Positions 63,991-64,000 of a stretch of 64,000 nucleotides of DNA are shown here, piece by piece. A model generated the notes under the pieces. The model saw only the letters and a list, made by a program, of their open reading frames with translations, was not told the DNA's origin and did no database searches. The translations under genes were made by a program, and so were the position numbers. The first letter of the stretch is position 1. Each line of letters starts with the position of its first letter. The stretch is from positions 62,001 to 126,000 of the forward strand of contig NZ_JABRVQ010000001.1 of assembly GCF_013248965.1 (NCBI RefSeq), read 5' to 3'. This stretch comes from Psychrobacter okhotskensis. Lineage in GTDB: Bacteria; Pseudomonadota; Gammaproteobacteria; Pseudomonadales; Moraxellaceae.

Positions 63991-64000
63991 CTTGTGGCTT

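Noticed and set aside
1-64000. CRISPR arrays, tRNA and rRNA genes
   Set aside because: No regularly spaced 25-40 bp repeats and no cloverleaf or rRNA-like stretches were seen on reading both strands; a covariance search would be needed to be certain.

Overview
The window reads as a stretch of a Psychrobacter-like (Moraxellaceae, Gammaproteobacteria) chromosome. Pointers are the moderate-to-low GC, the divergent serB / Smp-like pair, the split ccm cluster, the pilG-pilH pair, many AT-rich short tandem repeats between genes, and an overall household content with both strands used. This genus call is inference from gene content and style; no rRNA or other decisive marker is present. No tRNA, rRNA, CRISPR array, integrase or complete insertion sequence was seen.

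Layout. 1-9.7 kb: partial DUF368 lipid-carrier transporter, serB with a divergent Smp/YtjB-like membrane protein, a small acidic protein, a UPF0149 protein, two tandem UPF0145 proteins, a bile-acid/sodium symporter-family protein and a formate/nitrite transporter-family protein. 10-18.2 kb: valS followed by an accessory block. The block has two unknown membrane proteins, a duplicated divergent copy of the valS 3' end, an RloA-like ATPase with an RloB Toprim-like partner (candidate phage defence), and a TerD-VWA protein. 18.2-26.9 kb: fatty-acid hydroxylase/sterol desaturase, lipoproteins, small membrane proteins, a cold-shock gene with a clear promoter and leader, a YeiH-type exporter with divergent LysR regulator, and a universal stress protein. 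27-45.3 kb: M16C peptidase, two NUDIX hydrolases, an MpaB-like protein, nhaA, two TauE/SafE exporters, a dicarboxylate/amino-acid symporter, fadE, radC and coaBC. 45.4-54.5 kb: HDAC-like deacetylase, YbjN-like protein, an unknown helical protein, ccmABCDE, an aldo/keto reductase and an MFS pump. 54.7-64 kb: metNIQ, an OmpR-type response regulator with its histidine kinase, an orphan periplasmic adaptor lipoprotein, and pilG and pilH.

Genes that work together: ccmABCDE (heme export and chaperoning for cytochrome c), metNIQ (methionine uptake), the regulator/kinase pair at 57.5-60.7 kb, pilG/pilH (twitching-motility chemosensory output), and rloA/rloB (overlapping stop and start).

The strongest leads are: (a) the accessory block behind valS, bounded by a second valS tail that differs by many mostly silent changes, which looks like an insertion hotspot; (b) a family of ~107-bp elements with TATAGTC/GACTATA ends, three copies here; (c) a 173-bp MITE-like element with 13-bp perfect inverted ends plus a half copy; (d) a histidine kinase whose ATPase domain is split by about 275 low-complexity residues; (e) a His/Asp/Cys-rich loop inside CoaBC.
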